Of a stretch of DNA of 47,776 nucleotides, positions 17,304 through 25,310 are shown piece after piece. Within the stretch, counting starts at the first letter, position 1. Each line of letters starts with the position of its first letter. Below the pieces are notes generated by a model. The model was not told the DNA's origin. It made no database searches and saw only the letters and a program-made list of their open reading frames with translations. The DNA is from Bacillota bacterium. Lineage in GTDB: Bacteria > Bacillota > Bacilli > Bacillales_A > Planococcaceae. Location of the stretch: the NCBI GenBank assembly GCA_023405135.1, contig JAEXYZ010000061.1, positions 1 to 47,776 on the forward strand, in the 5' to 3' direction. Made by a program: the position numbers and the translations under genes.

Positions 17304-17348
17304 AAGAAGGAGTGATAACTTTTGTTGTCGCTTCTTCTTTTTGTTTAA
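17304..17348 (+). terminator. Terminator of spo0M
   Basis: Sixteen continuous pairs, 17304-17319 with 17324-17339 (three G-U), loop TTTT, then TTTTTGTTT. Confidence 0.85.
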
Positions 17349-17419
17349 GGGTTTGTTTCAAGTTATAGCCTCCGTTTGTCACAGTATCTTCTTTTTGGGA
17401 AAGTCCTTCTTTTATTGTG

Positions 17420-18088
17420 TTAATTAACTTCTCGTGCAAGTTCTTGAAGTCTTTTTATATCAATAATCTCGTATCCTTTGTTAGACTTTTTTATAATTTT
17501 CGACTGACAAAATTGCGAAATTGTGTACAATAAATGCCGATAGGAAACACCTAAATATTCACTAATCTCCGTATGTTTTTCTTTATAAAAGTTATCATCA
17601 GAAGACAGTAAAATGAATGCAGCTAAACGATTTTCAAGAGGGTAGGCTTGTGTTTGACTAAATCTAGTTGTAGTTAAGGTCATTTTATTTCCTAAAAATA
17701 AGCAAAGCTCACGCAAAAATACAGAATCAGCAAGTAATTTTTGTTTGCAATCAAAGTAAGGTAGTGAAAAGCAAATGGTTTTAGTTACCGTTTTGATGCC
17801 TTTTGTATATTTTTGAGCATTTAGTAATTCAACTTCGCCCATAAAACTAGGTGATGTAATGAAATTAATTAAAGATACTTTCCCGTTCTTATGAGTAACA
17901 TACAACTTTGCCTTTCCTTCCACCATGTAATAAAGACATTCTGGTTGGGAACCTTCATGAAATATAAATTCACCTTTTTCAAATTCACAAACCTGGATAT
18001 ATGAAGATATATCGAAAGAAAAGAATTTTTGAAATGAATATTTTTTTATGTAGTAGTCTTTACTTTTGCCTGTTAATATCCGCAACAT
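17420..18088 (-). CDS. yeiL: Crp/Fnr-family regulator, YeiL-like
   Basis: 222-aa regulator: N-terminal cyclic-nucleotide-binding-fold domain (about 30-125, with FEKGEFIFHEGSQPECLYYMVEGKAKLY) and C-terminal winged helix whose recognition segment is EYLGVSYRHLLYTISQF. The latter, and LENRLAAFILLSSDDNFYKEKHTE, closely resemble E. coli YeiL (219 aa), a regulator tied to stationary-phase nitrogen survival. I set the start at the ATG 18088, which has GGAGGG a few bases upstream and gives the YeiL length, over a TTG at 18139. Cysteines are present at about residues 34, 50, 106, 113, 128 and 190, so a redox or Fe-S input is possible. It diverges from a transporter gene that it may control. Confidence 0.85.
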   Translation of the reverse strand: MLRILTGKSKDYYIKKYSFQKFFSFDISSYIQVCEFEKGEFIFHEGSQPECLYYMVEGKAKLYVTHKNGKVSLINFITSPSFMGEVELLNAQKYTKGIKTVTKTICFSLPYFDCKQKLLADSVFLRELCLFLGNKMTLTTTRFSQTQAYPLENRLAAFILLSSDDNFYKEKHTEISEYLGVSYRHLLYTISQFCQSKIIKKSNKGYEIIDIKRLQELAREVN

Positions 18089-18175
18089 AAGCCCTCCAGT
18101 TATAAAAAACAATCTTTTGAAAAAATAGTACGCAACCAAAAATATGAAAGAATTTTCTCAACATAATAAAAAATA

Positions 18176-18187
18176 TGAGATATCTCA
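18176..18187. promoter_or_regulatory. Palindrome between yeiL and the MFS gene (candidate operator)
   Basis: TGAGATATCTCA is a perfect 12-bp palindrome in the divergent intergenic region, 59 bp before the MFS start. Crp/Fnr proteins bind such dyads, though the spacing is tighter than in a classical CRP site (TGTGA-N6-TCACA). Assignment as the YeiL operator is a guess from position. Confidence 0.35.
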
Positions 18188-18245
18188 CATTATTTTAAAT
18201 GACTTGGTGCTATCATTCAATATAGATTGGAGGATTAAACGTACG

Positions 18246-19400
18246 ATGAATAATCAACGATGGTTATCTCAAAATTTCTTTATATTTTTCTTTACTTGGG
18301 GAGTATTTCTTCAATATTGGTCAGGTTGGTTAACAGGGGCAAAGGGGTTATCTGTTCATGAAGTTGGCTTTATTATGGGATTTGGCTTAGTAGCAAGAGC
18401 AGTTTCTACAATGTTCATTTTCCCTAATATGTCGAAATACTTAAGTGATAAAAGATTAACTAAAGTATTAGTTATAAGCTCATTAATTGTTGCAATTTTG
18501 TATATACCCTTTAATTCTTTTGAAGCGTTATTCATAATTACAATGCTTTTTTGCTTATTTTATCCATCCCTTTTAGCAGCAATTGAAAGTAGTGCTTCTA
18601 CACTTGTACAGCAAACACATATCCATTATGGAAAAAGTCGATCATATGGTTCAATCAGCTTTGTGATTTCGGTATTTATTCTTAGTATTATTATTGGCTA
18701 TGCTGGGGAAAAAGCAATTTTATGGTGTATGATTGGATATTTAACGATTATGTTAATCCTACAATTAATGCCAGCACCAGAAGTACTATCTATTAGACCA
18801 ACAGCTGAAGATCGCAGTCAATCTTTTTCAATGAGAAGCTTGTGGAAAATTAAAGGATTCTCAGTTGTAATGGTTATTGTGATTTTATTACAAGGTGCCC
18901 ATGCATCTTATTATAATTATAGTTACATATATTTACAGCAATTTTTACAGGTTAATACTTTTTATATTGGCATTATATTGAACGTTGCAGTGTTATTTGA
19001 AATATTATTCTTTTTAAAAGTAGATCATCTCTTTTCTAAATGGAAAACGTCAACTTTATTATTAGTCGCGGCAATTGGTTCAACTTTAAGATGGATATTA
19101 ATTTTTATTTTCCCAAATGTGTGGGTTTTTGTTTTGTCGCAATCTTTACACGCATTAGGATTTGCTATGGCACATTATGCATTTGTTCAATACATTACAC
19201 ATCATTTGCCAAAGCAACAGCTATCTAACGCACAAGGTATGTATAATGCTTTAGCAATGAGTTTAAGTGCTGCTGTGCTTACATTATTTGGAGGCTATTT
19301 ATATGATATTTCTCCAAGTCTTGCATTTTTGGGTATGATTGTTTTTACTATTCCGGCAATTATCATTATTATCTTTTCGAAAAAAATGTATCAATACTAA
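18246..19400 (+). CDS. MFS transporter, PPP/HcaT-like family
   Basis: 384-aa, 12-helix transporter. The N-terminus NQRWLSQNFFIFFFTWGVFLQYWSGWL and the ESSASTLVQQ-HYGKSRSYGSISF region are characteristic of the MFS family that includes E. coli HcaT (379 aa, putative 3-phenylpropionate permease). I chose the ATG at 18246 because it begins just before that conserved N-terminus; the GGAGG is 12 nt away, which is long. It is divergent from the YeiL-like regulator, suggesting local regulation. The substrate is unknown: HcaT similarity does not prove an aromatic acid, and no catabolic genes are nearby. Confidence 0.85.
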   Translation: MNNQRWLSQNFFIFFFTWGVFLQYWSGWLTGAKGLSVHEVGFIMGFGLVARAVSTMFIFPNMSKYLSDKRLTKVLVISSLIVAILYIPFNSFEALFIITMLFCLFYPSLLAAIESSASTLVQQTHIHYGKSRSYGSISFVISVFILSIIIGYAGEKAILWCMIGYLTIMLILQLMPAPEVLSIRPTAEDRSQSFSMRSLWKIKGFSVVMVIVILLQGAHASYYNYSYIYLQQFLQVNTFYIGIILNVAVLFEILFFLKVDHLFSKWKTSTLLLVAAIGSTLRWILIFIFPNVWVFVLSQSLHALGFAMAHYAFVQYITHHLPKQQLSNAQGMYNALAMSLSAAVLTLFGGYLYDISPSLAFLGMIVFTIPAIIIIIFSKKMYQY

Positions 19401-19402
19401 AA

Positions 19403-19440
19403 AATCGCTCCTATTTATTAGGAGCGATTGCTTTTTTTCT
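19403..19440. terminator. Convergent terminator overlapping the terC stop
   Basis: AATCGCTCCTA (19403-19413) pairs perfectly with TAGGAGCGATT (19419-19429), then GCTTTTTTTCT. It terminates the MFS gene on the plus strand. The last six codons and the stop of terC (reverse) lie inside the hairpin. Confidence 0.85.
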
Positions 19441-20097
19441 TAAGGAATATTTCACAATTAATCCAATAGTAATGACAGCAAGGACTAAAATTGCTTCAAA
19501 TTTATAAATTGCATCTTGCGTTTGGAAGAACGGTGCAACGTAAGCATCATGAACGATCATTTTAGCAGAAGTCCACGCTAAAACCGCGGCACCTAAGACG
19601 ATAATAAAAGGGAAATTCTCCATTAATTTTGTTACAAGAGTACTACCCCAAACAACAATAGGAATTGAAATTAATAAACCGATTGCAACGAGTATAAAGT
19701 TCCCATGAGCAGCCCCTGCAACTGCAATAATATTATCAATTCCCATTAATAAGTCAGCTAAAAGAATCGTTCCTATTGCTCCCCAAAAATTTTTTTTACT
19801 TGGTTTGACGTTGATGTCCTCTTCAGTAAGTAACAGTTTATAAGAAATATACAGCAATAATACACCACCGATTAGAAGTAGACCATCGAATTCAAGTAAT
19901 TTGACGGCAATTAATGTTAATACAATTCGAATAAAGATGGCGCCAAAAGTACCCCAAAATATTACTTTCTTTTGTTGATTTTTAGGCAAATTTTTTGCTA
20001 CAAGTCCAATTAATAAAGCATTATCACCTGCAAGAACTAAATCAATAAAAATGATAGAAAGTAAGGCGGTAAAAAATTCAATTGAAAACATGTCCAT
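19411..20097 (-). CDS. TerC-family membrane protein (YjbE-like)
   Basis: 228-aa integral membrane protein, seven or so helices. TerC hallmarks: FIDLVLAGDNALLIGLVAKNLP (acidic D-N pair in the first helix) and the repeat copy LLADLLMGIDNIIAVAGAAHGN. In Bacillales TerC proteins of this subgroup export Mn2+ and can help metallate secreted proteins; metal export is inferred by family. I set the start at the ATG 20097, with GGAG 10 nt upstream, because the 14 residues before it lack a ribosome binding site and are not conserved. I saw no yybP-ykoY manganese riboswitch upstream, which relatives often carry. Confidence 0.88.
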   Translation of the reverse strand: MDMFSIEFFTALLSIIFIDLVLAGDNALLIGLVAKNLPKNQQKKVIFWGTFGAIFIRIVLTLIAVKLLEFDGLLLIGGVLLLYISYKLLLTEEDINVKPSKKNFWGAIGTILLADLLMGIDNIIAVAGAAHGNFILVAIGLLISIPIVVWGSTLVTKLMENFPFIIVLGAAVLAWTSAKMIVHDAYVAPFFQTQDAIYKFEAILVLAVITIGLIVKYSLRKKAIAPNK

Positions 20098-20268
20098 TAT
20101 GTATTCGCTCCAATCTTTCGTCGTCCATAAATACTCCATGCAAAATCAGTATATGAATAGCACCTATAAGTTTAGAAGTTTATAATCTTTCTAATATTGA
20201 AACCAATAGGGAAGTATGGTAGGTTCTTAATAATTTAAACTTCAAGCTATTTTGAGGAGGATGATGGC

Positions 20269-21063
20269 ATGATAAGAAAGCTTTCGAATGAAGATCATGA
20301 AATAGTGATGGAATTTGTTAATAAAAGGCCTGCTGAAAATTTATTTATTATTGGAGATATAGAGGCTTTTGGATATGATACTGATTTCCAAACGTTATGG
20401 GGACAGTTTAATAAAGCAGGTGAATTAATAGCCGTTCTACTAAAATTTGAAAGCAATTATATTCCTTACGCAGAAGAACTATTTGATGTTGAAGAATTTG
20501 CCAAAATAATTAATTCCGATCCAAATATGCGAGAATTGTCTGGTTTAAAACAAATAGTAGAGCAACTAGCTCCTCACATACCAAGAACGATACGAAGTGA
20601 AAATTCGTTTTATTACGCAAAATGCCAAAAGCTCAAAATAGATAAGGAAGATAAGCAGCTTCAACATGTTGAAAGATTATCTATAAGCGATATCGAAGAA
20701 AATGTGAAGCTGCTAAAAACTGTTCCAGAATTTAAAACTGCAACAATAACGGTGGAATCGAAAAGAAAAATTTTGGAGTCTAAAACAGGTCGAACGTATT
20801 TTATTTGTGTTGACGGTGAGATGGTGACAACTGCATCAACAACAGCTGAAAATAGAAAATCTGCCATGGTTATTGCTGTTGCAACAAAAGATCAGTATAA
20901 ACGAAAAGGCCTAGCAACTGATTGTATGATTAAGTTATGCAAAGATTTACTTGCTGAGGGAAAAGAACTATGTTTATTTTATGATAATCCAGATGCAGGA
21001 AAAATTTATAAGAGACTCGGCTTTGAAGATATTGGTTTTTGGAATTTATATCGATATGAATAA
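20269..21063 (+). CDS. GNAT-family acetyltransferase
   Basis: 264-aa protein with two parts: an N-terminal half (1-130) seen in FR47/COG3393-type predicted acetyltransferases (NKRPAENLFIIGDIEAFGYD) and a C-terminal GNAT fold. The acetyl-CoA pyrophosphate-binding segment is VATKDQYKRKGLATDCMIKL, followed by LFYDNPDAGKIYKRLGFEDIG, which is motif B. TGAGGAGG precedes the ATG closely. The substrate is unknown. It is alone on its transcript, directly upstream of the alaS leader. Confidence 0.85.
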   Translation: MIRKLSNEDHEIVMEFVNKRPAENLFIIGDIEAFGYDTDFQTLWGQFNKAGELIAVLLKFESNYIPYAEELFDVEEFAKIINSDPNMRELSGLKQIVEQLAPHIPRTIRSENSFYYAKCQKLKIDKEDKQLQHVERLSISDIEENVKLLKTVPEFKTATITVESKRKILESKTGRTYFICVDGEMVTTASTTAENRKSAMVIAVATKDQYKRKGLATDCMIKLCKDLLAEGKELCLFYDNPDAGKIYKRLGFEDIGFWNLYRYE

Positions 21064-21074
21064 TATAGTTATAA

Positions 21075-21103
21075 TTGACACGCTCTGTTCATTTTCATAT
21101 AAT
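21075..21103 (+). promoter_or_regulatory. Consensus sigma-A promoter of alaS
   Basis: TTGACA (21075-21080), 17-nt spacer, TATAAT (21098-21103): a perfect consensus match. Predicted start near 21110, at the head of the T-box leader. Confidence 0.85.
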
Positions 21104-21109
21104 TTAGAA

Positions 21110-21490
21110 CAGAATATGATGAAAACTATGATGGAAAGAGTACGTTTTTGTTGGCGTTTAAGAAAGAGATTCCCTAGGCTGAAAGAATCTTACGACTAGC
21201 ATTAACCGAAAGCTACTCCAGAGTGCAGCTAACCCCTGCCGTTCACTTACGTTACAGTGCTTGAGATATAAGTTTGGCTTGTCTACTTCAGCTTTTTAAT
21301 ATAAGGCTGAAAAGAAATCGCTTGCCAGTCGAGGCGTGACGAGTGAAACAACCGCAGTGACCAAATAAGGTCATGAGGATTGTTGAACAAGGAACAACGA
21401 AGAATGAAAGCGATTGACTTCAGCCGACTTATAAATTAGGGTGGTACCGCGAGATATAGTCTTCGTCCCTTTTGGGGATGAAGACTTTTT
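21110..21490 (+). promoter_or_regulatory. T-box riboswitch (alanine) of alaS
   Basis: Leader of about 380 nt that senses uncharged tRNA-Ala. The T-box AGGGTGGTACCGCG lies at 21438-21451; its TGGT pairs with the tRNA ACCA end. The terminator is 21458-21469 with 21475-21486 plus a T-run. In stem I, GAGTA (about 21137-21141) pairs with TACTC on the 3' side, placing the specifier codon GCT (alanine) at 21212-21214. Distal elements AAAGAGATT and GGCTGAAAGAATCT are visible. Between stem I and the T-box there is an unusually long structured segment (about 21268-21432). Confidence 0.92.
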
Positions 21491-21507
21491 ATTTTGGCAT
21501 TTTTTGA

Positions 21508-21612
21508 TTTGGCGGGATTAATTAAGAATTTGGCGGAATTGCACTCGAGTTTGACGGGATTTTTTTAAGTTTTGACGGAATTACAGTCGAAGTTGGCGGA
21601 ATTATACTAAAC
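21508..21612. repeat. Tandem array 2: five 21-bp units
   Basis: Five units start at 21508, 21529, 21550, 21571 and 21592. Each has a conserved 12-bp head, TTTGRCGGRATT, and a variable 9-bp tail. A degenerate sixth copy (TTTGGCATTTTT) begins at about 21494. The array lies after the T-box terminator and 81 bp before alaS, so it is transcribed only when the T-box reads through. Confidence 0.85.
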
Positions 21613-21693
21613 TTATCTCAATAATCAAATTCGTACCTAAATACTTTCATCGCCTACAATTAAAACAAACTATTTATTAGGAGGAAATTTAAA

Positions 21694-24354
21694 TTGAAAG
21701 CAACAGATATTCGTCGCAAATATTTGGAATTTTTCATTGAAAAAGGACATGCTCAAGAACCATCAGCACCACTAGTACCAATTAATGACCCATCATTACT
21801 ATGGATTAACTCGGGTGTAGCTACACTAAAAAAATATTTTGATGGTCGTGTTATTCCTGATAATCCACGTATTACAAATGCACAAAAATCTATTCGTACG
21901 AATGACATTGAAAACGTAGGGAAAACTGCGCGTCACCATACATTTTTTGAAATGTTAGGCAACTTTTCAATTGGCGATTACTTTAAAAAGGAAGCGATTC
22001 ACTACGCTTGGGAATTTTTAACGGATCCAAAATGGATGGGCTTTAATCCAGATCTTTTATCAATTACAATTCATCCAGAAGATCAAGAAGCCTATGATAT
22101 TTGGAAAAATGAAATTGGTATTCCCGAAGAACGTTTAATTCGTATCGAAGGAAACTTCTGGGATATTGGAGAAGGTCCATCTGGTCCAAACTCTGAAATT
22201 TTCTACGATCGCGGACCTGAATATGGAAATGATGAAAATGATCCAGAATTATATCCAGGTGGGGAAAATGAGCGTTATTTAGAAGTATGGAATTTAGTAT
22301 TTTCACAATTTAACCACAACCCAGATGGAACATATACTCCGCTGCCAAAACAAAACATTGACACAGGTATGGGATTAGAACGTATGGCATCTGTTGTACA
22401 AAATGTTCCAACAAACTTTGATACAGACTTATTTATGCCAATCATCGAGAAAATCGAGGAATTTTCAAGCCGTACTTACAAACGTCCTGGTGAAATCGAC
22501 TTAAAAGAGATTTTCGGTAGCGAAGAGGATGTAAATACACCATTTAAAGTGATTGCGGACCATATTCGTACTGTTGCCTTTGCAATTGGCGATGGTGCAC
22601 TTCCATCAAATGAAGGACGTGGGTATGTTTTACGCCGTCTACTTCGTCGTGCTGTACGTTACGCGAAACAAATCGGAATTGAAAAGCCGTTCATGTTTGA
22701 ATTAGTACCAACAGTAGGCGAAATTATGCAAGACTTCTATCCAGAAGTAAAAGAGAAAGCAGAATTTATTCAACGTGTTATAAAAAACGAAGAAAATCGT
22801 TTCCATGAGACACTTGATGGCGGTTTAGCAATTTTATCTGAAGTAATTGAAAAAGAAAAAGCAGCTGGATTAACTGTAATTCCTGGTGAAGATGCATTCC
22901 GTTTATATGACACATATGGTTTCCCTATTGAGTTAACAGAGGAATATGCTGAGGAAGCAGGTATGACAGTGGATCACGAAGGCTTTGAGCAGGCAATGGA
23001 GGCGCAACGTGAAAGAGCACGAGCAGCTAGAGCAGATGTTGATTCAATGCAAGTTCAATCAGAAGTTTTAGCGAACATTAAAGTGGAATCAAATTTTGTT
23101 GGTTATGACACTCTGAGAACTGAAACAACTGTTGTAGCAATGGTTGCAAATGGTCAAAATGTAGAAGTTGCTTCTGAGGGTGACGAAGTTCTTGTGATCC
23201 TAGCGGAAACTCCTTTCTATGCTGAAATGGGTGGACAGGTTGCTGACCATGGGACAATTGGCAATGATTCATTTAAAGCATTTGTAAAAGATGTACAAAA
23301 AGCACCAAATGGACAATCACTTCACACGGTTGTTGTTGAATCAGGTGAAATGCATTTAAATGATGCAGTAACAGCTATAGTAGACCGTGATGAACGTAAT
23401 CTAATAGTTAAAAACCATACGGCAACACATATTATGCAACGTGCATTAAAAGATGTGTTAGGTGAACATGTTAACCAAGCGGGTTCTTATGTAGGACCAG
23501 ACCGTCTACGTTTTGACTTCTCACACTTCGGCCCAGCAACAAAAGAAGAATTAGAAAAAATTGAACGTATTGTAAACGAGAAAATTTGGGATGATATTGA
23601 AGTAGTCATTGAAGAAATGCCAATAGCTGAAGCAAAAGCGATGGGGGCAATGGCATTATTTGGTGAAAAATACGGAGATGTAGTTCGTGTAGTACAAGTA
23701 AGTGATTATTCAGTTGAACTTTGCGGTGGTATTCACGTAAAAAGAACTTCAGAAATCGGTCTATTTAAAATCGTATCTGAAGGTGGTATTGGTGCTGGTA
23801 CACGTCGTATTGAGGCTGTAACAGGAAAAGCAGCTTTTGAAGCTGTAAAAGAAGAACAACGCATTCTAGAAGATGCTGCAGCGTTACTAAAAGCAAATCC
23901 AAAAGATTTAGTAGCACGTGTTGAAAACTTACAGCATGAGCTGAAAGAACAACAACGTGAAAACGAATCATTGTCACAAAAAATTGCAAACGCACAAGCT
24001 GGAGCAGTTTTAGATAATGCCCAAAAAATTGGTGAAGTAACTGTATTATCAACAAAAGTTGAAGCAAAAGATAATAATCAACTTCGTCAAATGATGGATG
24101 ACTTAAAAGAAAAACTTGAAAAAGCTGTAATTGTTTTAGGTGCTACTGATGGTGAGAAAGTAATGTTATGTGCCGGTGTTACTAAAGATTTAGTAGGTGG
24201 AAACTTCCATGCAGGAAATATTGTTAAATTAGTTGCAGAAGCTTGCGGCGGTAAAGGTGGCGGTCGTCCAGATATGGCGATGGCAGGTGCAAAAGATGCA
24301 TCAAAACTTGATGAAGCTCTTGTTTCTGTGTATGATTACGTTAAATCAATTTAA
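21694..24354 (+). CDS. alaS: Alanyl-tRNA synthetase
   Basis: Class II synthetase charging tRNA-Ala. The 886-aa protein has the catalytic core at 1-240 (RHHTFFEMLGNFSIGDYF as motif 2, and GMGLERMASVVQ as motif 3), the tRNA-binding domain, and the editing domain with the zinc ligands H575, H579 (HTATH) and C677, H681 (CGGIH). The C-Ala region follows, with a coiled coil near 725-765 and the terminal GGKGGGRPDMAMAGAKD. The TTG start is supported by TAGGAGG. Controlled by the T-box leader. Confidence 0.98.
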   Translation: MKATDIRRKYLEFFIEKGHAQEPSAPLVPINDPSLLWINSGVATLKKYFDGRVIPDNPRITNAQKSIRTNDIENVGKTARHHTFFEMLGNFSIGDYFKKEAIHYAWEFLTDPKWMGFNPDLLSITIHPEDQEAYDIWKNEIGIPEERLIRIEGNFWDIGEGPSGPNSEIFYDRGPEYGNDENDPELYPGGENERYLEVWNLVFSQFNHNPDGTYTPLPKQNIDTGMGLERMASVVQNVPTNFDTDLFMPIIEKIEEFSSRTYKRPGEIDLKEIFGSEEDVNTPFKVIADHIRTVAFAIGDGALPSNEGRGYVLRRLLRRAVRYAKQIGIEKPFMFELVPTVGEIMQDFYPEVKEKAEFIQRVIKNEENRFHETLDGGLAILSEVIEKEKAAGLTVIPGEDAFRLYDTYGFPIELTEEYAEEAGMTVDHEGFEQAMEAQRERARAARADVDSMQVQSEVLANIKVESNFVGYDTLRTETTVVAMVANGQNVEVASEGDEVLVILAETPFYAEMGGQVADHGTIGNDSFKAFVKDVQKAPNGQSLHTVVVESGEMHLNDAVTAIVDRDERNLIVKNHTATHIMQRALKDVLGEHVNQAGSYVGPDRLRFDFSHFGPATKEELEKIERIVNEKIWDDIEVVIEEMPIAEAKAMGAMALFGEKYGDVVRVVQVSDYSVELCGGIHVKRTSEIGLFKIVSEGGIGAGTRRIEAVTGKAAFEAVKEEQRILEDAAALLKANPKDLVARVENLQHELKEQQRENESLSQKIANAQAGAVLDNAQKIGEVTVLSTKVEAKDNNQLRQMMDDLKEKLEKAVIVLGATDGEKVMLCAGVTKDLVGGNFHAGNIVKLVAEACGGKGGGRPDMAMAGAKDASKLDEALVSVYDYVKSI

Positions 24355-24410
24355 ATAGATGAAATTTTTCTTCCTAGTACAATTAATGGTTGAAATCGTC
24401 CTTTGATTAT

Positions 24411-24438
24411 TTGATTGCTACGTATTATCGGTTATAAT
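24411..24438 (+). promoter_or_regulatory. Promoter of ireB-ruvX, followed by a leader hairpin
   Basis: TTGATT (24411-24416), 16-nt spacer, TATAAT (24433-24438). Just inside the transcript, GGAGATG (24448-24454) pairs with CATCTCC (24466-24472), then TTATTTCT. Confidence 0.6.
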
Positions 24439-24498
24439 ATAGAAAATGGAGATGTGCACGCTTGCCATCTCCTTATTTCTGAAAGCGAGGTGCTGGTC

Positions 24499-24765
24499 TT
24501 GAGTTCGTTTGATAAAACAATGAAATTTAGTTTCCCGGAAGAATCAATGGAACAAGAAGTAAAGCAAGTGATGTTGAAGGTGTACTCTTCACTAGAAGAG
24601 AAAGGCTATAATCCTACAAATCAAATTGTAGGGTATCTTTTATCTGGTGATCCGGCATACATCCCTCGCCATCAGGACGCAAGAAATTTAATACGCAAGC
24701 TTGAACGTGATGAAATTTTAGAAGAGCTTGTTAAATTTTATATTAGGAAGAATAACGAGGCATAA
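24499..24765 (+). CDS. ireB: IreB-family regulatory phosphoprotein (YrzL)
   Basis: 88-aa protein of the UPF0297/IreB family; Enterococcus IreB is a substrate of the PASTA kinase IreK and affects cephalosporin resistance. Near-identity in the block YNPTNQIVGYLLSGDPAYIP followed by RHQDARNLIRKLERDEILEE identifies it. I chose the TTG at 24499 (GCGAGGTG, 6-nt spacing) giving the family N-terminus SSFDKTMKFSFPEE. The 28 residues upstream in frame lie in the promoter and leader. It is the first gene before ruvX, a conserved pairing in Bacillales. Confidence 0.93.
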   Translation: MSSFDKTMKFSFPEESMEQEVKQVMLKVYSSLEEKGYNPTNQIVGYLLSGDPAYIPRHQDARNLIRKLERDEILEELVKFYIRKNNEA

Positions 24766-24772
24766 TAAATTT

Positions 24773-25189
24773 ATGAGAATTATGGGTTTAGACGTTGGCT
24801 CAAAAACAGTCGGCGTAGCTATTAGTGATGCATTAGGTTGGACGGCTCAAGGGATTGAAACTGTAAAAATTGATGAAGAAACAGGCGACTACGGTATAGC
24901 ACGTATAAAAGAGCTTGTAAAGGAATATGCTGTTACGGAATTCGTAGTAGGATATCCAAAAAACATGAATAATACAGTTGGTCCACGTGGCGAAGCTTCC
25001 GAGAATTATAAAAAATTATTGGAAGAAACATTCGATTTGCCTGTAAAACTTTGGGACGAACGTTTAACGACAATGGCTGCGGAACGAATGCTAATTGAAG
25101 CAGACGTAAGCCGCAAAAAACGTAAAAAAGTAATCGACAAAATGGCGGCTGTTATGATCCTACAAGGATATTTAGATAGCAAGAATTAA
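24773..25189 (+). CDS. ruvX: RuvX/YqgF-family RNase H-fold nuclease
   Basis: 138-aa member of the YqgF family, implicated in 16S rRNA 5' maturation in E. coli and proposed as a Holliday-junction resolvase. It has the RNase H-fold strand MRIMGLDVGSKTVGVAISD with the catalytic Asp (D6), the GYPKNMNNTVGPRGEAS loop and KLWDERLTTMAAERML with the second acidic cluster. It ends KKRKKVIDKMAAVMILQGYL. I place the start at 24773 by homology to the family N-terminus; its ribosome binding site (GAGG, 12 nt away) is weak, suggesting coupling to ireB 7 nt upstream. Confidence 0.92.
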   Translation: MRIMGLDVGSKTVGVAISDALGWTAQGIETVKIDEETGDYGIARIKELVKEYAVTEFVVGYPKNMNNTVGPRGEASENYKKLLEETFDLPVKLWDERLTTMAAERMLIEADVSRKKRKKVIDKMAAVMILQGYLDSKN

Positions 25190-25245
25190 ACTTTGCGAAA
25201 AGCAAAGTTTAATTCTCTGCCCCGAAAGCGTTAGCGGCAGGGGCA
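25183..25245. repeat. Two hairpins after ruvX
   Basis: A perfect 14-bp stem (25183-25196 with 25202-25215, loop GAAAA) overlaps the ruvX stop and is followed by a second, TGCCCC/GGGGCA stem (25218-25223 with 25240-25245). Neither is followed by a T-run on the plus strand; A-runs follow the second. They may protect or process the mRNA rather than terminate it. Confidence 0.6.
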
Positions 25246-25310
25246 AAAAATAAAAGTTGGTGCATAATAAAGTGTAGCAAGTTTTAAATTTAATGAAGAG
25301 GTGACCAATA

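Noticed and set aside
18089..18139. TTG start extending the YeiL-like regulator by 17 residues
   Set aside because: The extension has no ribosome binding site before it, and the downstream ATG has GGAGGG and yields the YeiL-family length.
20098..20268. yybP-ykoY manganese riboswitch upstream of terC
   Set aside because: Expected for this family, but neither the conserved loops nor a terminator-like expression platform is present on the reverse strand.
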